A stretch of 5,938 bases of DNA. It comes from Hylemonella sp. UBA2468 (GTDB lineage Bacteria > Pseudomonadota > Gammaproteobacteria > Burkholderiales > Burkholderiaceae_C). Position numbers and translations under genes: made by a program. This document shows positions 5,543 through 5,938 of this stretch, in pieces; the stretch's first letter is position 1; each line of letters opens with the position of its first letter. Under the pieces are notes generated by a model. The model did not search any database. It was not told the origin of the DNA and saw only the letters and a list, made by a program, of their open reading frames with translations. The DNA lies in NCBI GenBank assembly GCA_002342165.1, contig DDPM01000185.1:1-5938 (forward strand), in the 5' to 3' direction.

Positions 5543-5938
5543 TTAGGCTTTAAGCGCCATCGGCAAACCTGCAGCCATAAAGGTCACGCGCTGGCACACC
5601 GCTGCCACCAGCTGGTTTAAAACGCCCAAAGCGTCCACAAAGTGGCGTACCTGCTCGCCCATGGGCACCACGCCCAAACCAATTTCATTGCTGACCAACA
5701 CCACGGGTCCCGGGGCTTGCCCTAGTGCTGCAAGCAACTGGTTTTGGGCTGTGGCAAAGGGAGTGTCGGCAGGGGGTTGCTTAACAAGGTCTTGTTGAGC
5801 TGGATCTTGATGTGTTGTGTCTAAGGGCATCAACCAGTTGGTGAGCCATAGGGTGAGGCAGTCCACAACCACCAAAACTTGAGGCTGGCTGCGCTGCGCA
5901 ATGGCCCGAGCCAAATGGTGCGGCACCTCATACGTGCT
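5543..5938 (-). CDS. cobU: Adenosylcobinamide kinase / adenosylcobinamide-phosphate guanylyltransferase, C-terminal part (5' end outside window)
   Basis: CobU (CobP) phosphorylates adenosylcobinamide and then transfers GMP to it, making adenosylcobinamide-GDP for CobS. The frame is open to the right edge, so the first 132 residues seen (from codon 5938-5936, beginning STYEVPHHLA) are internal. The GTG at 5926 is an internal valine codon, not a start. Recognisable blocks are EVPHHLA, the DCLTLWLTNWL segment (codons about 5863-5831), VVLVSNEIGLGVVP (about 5716-5675) and a C-terminal block with RHFVDALGVLNQ ending GLPMALKA. The N-terminal P-loop and the histidine that accepts the GMP must lie to the right, outside the window. 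The spacer between LTNWL and the next helix is rich in Gln, Asp and Pro. The gene is the most upstream visible member of the B12 block and is six bases from btuF. Confidence 0.93.
   Translation of the reverse strand, partial: STYEVPHHLARAIAQRSQPQVLVVVDCLTLWLTNWLMPLDTTHQDPAQQDLVKQPPADTPFATAQNQLLAALGQAPGPVVLVSNEIGLGVVPMGEQVRHFVDALGVLNQLVAAVCQRVTFMAAGLPMALKA

Noticed and set aside
5924..5926. GTG at 5926 as the start of cobU
   Set aside because: The frame stays open to the window edge with family-like residues (TYE) before it, and the CobU P-loop has not yet appeared. It is an internal valine codon of a gene cut by the edge.

Overview
The window is a compact, gene-dense piece of a proteobacterial chromosome. 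The protein sequences look most like a betaproteobacterium of the Comamonadaceae type (Limnohabitans or Rhodoferax-like). That placement is inferred from protein style and gene order only, because no rRNA or other phylogenetic marker is present. Base composition is moderately GC-rich by eye and shows no obvious change in character across the window. No mobile element, CRISPR array, tRNA or rRNA was seen.

Layout: at the left edge, on the + strand, is the C-terminal end of endonuclease III (nth), including its iron-sulfur cluster loop. Everything else is on the - strand and reads right to left as one tight block: cobU (cut by the right edge), btuF, btuC, btuD, cobT, cobS, cobC. The spaces between these genes are 6 bases, a 1-base overlap, 1 base, 1 base, a 14-base overlap and 26 bases. 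This strongly suggests a single transcript whose promoter lies beyond the right edge. No non-coding stretch is longer than about 30 bases. The nth and cobC stop codons face each other with one base between them.

How the genes work together: BtuF (periplasmic binding protein), BtuC (permease) and BtuD (ATPase) form an importer for B12 and probably other corrinoids. CobU activates adenosylcobinamide to its GDP form. CobT makes alpha-ribazole phosphate from nicotinate mononucleotide and a lower-ligand base such as dimethylbenzimidazole. CobS joins the two at the membrane, and CobC removes a phosphate. The window therefore holds all four enzyme activities usually needed for nucleotide-loop assembly, plus an uptake system. 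This suits salvage of imported cobinamide as well as the last steps of de novo synthesis. No corrin-ring genes, cobalamin riboswitch or btuB receptor is visible here.

I did not find a convincing undescribed system. The points worth a second look are small: the same TGACATG stop/start junction on both sides of btuD, an uncertain cobT start that spans a seven-base homopolymer, the missing terminator space at the nth/cobC convergence, and a few residue variants in CobC, CobT and Nth.
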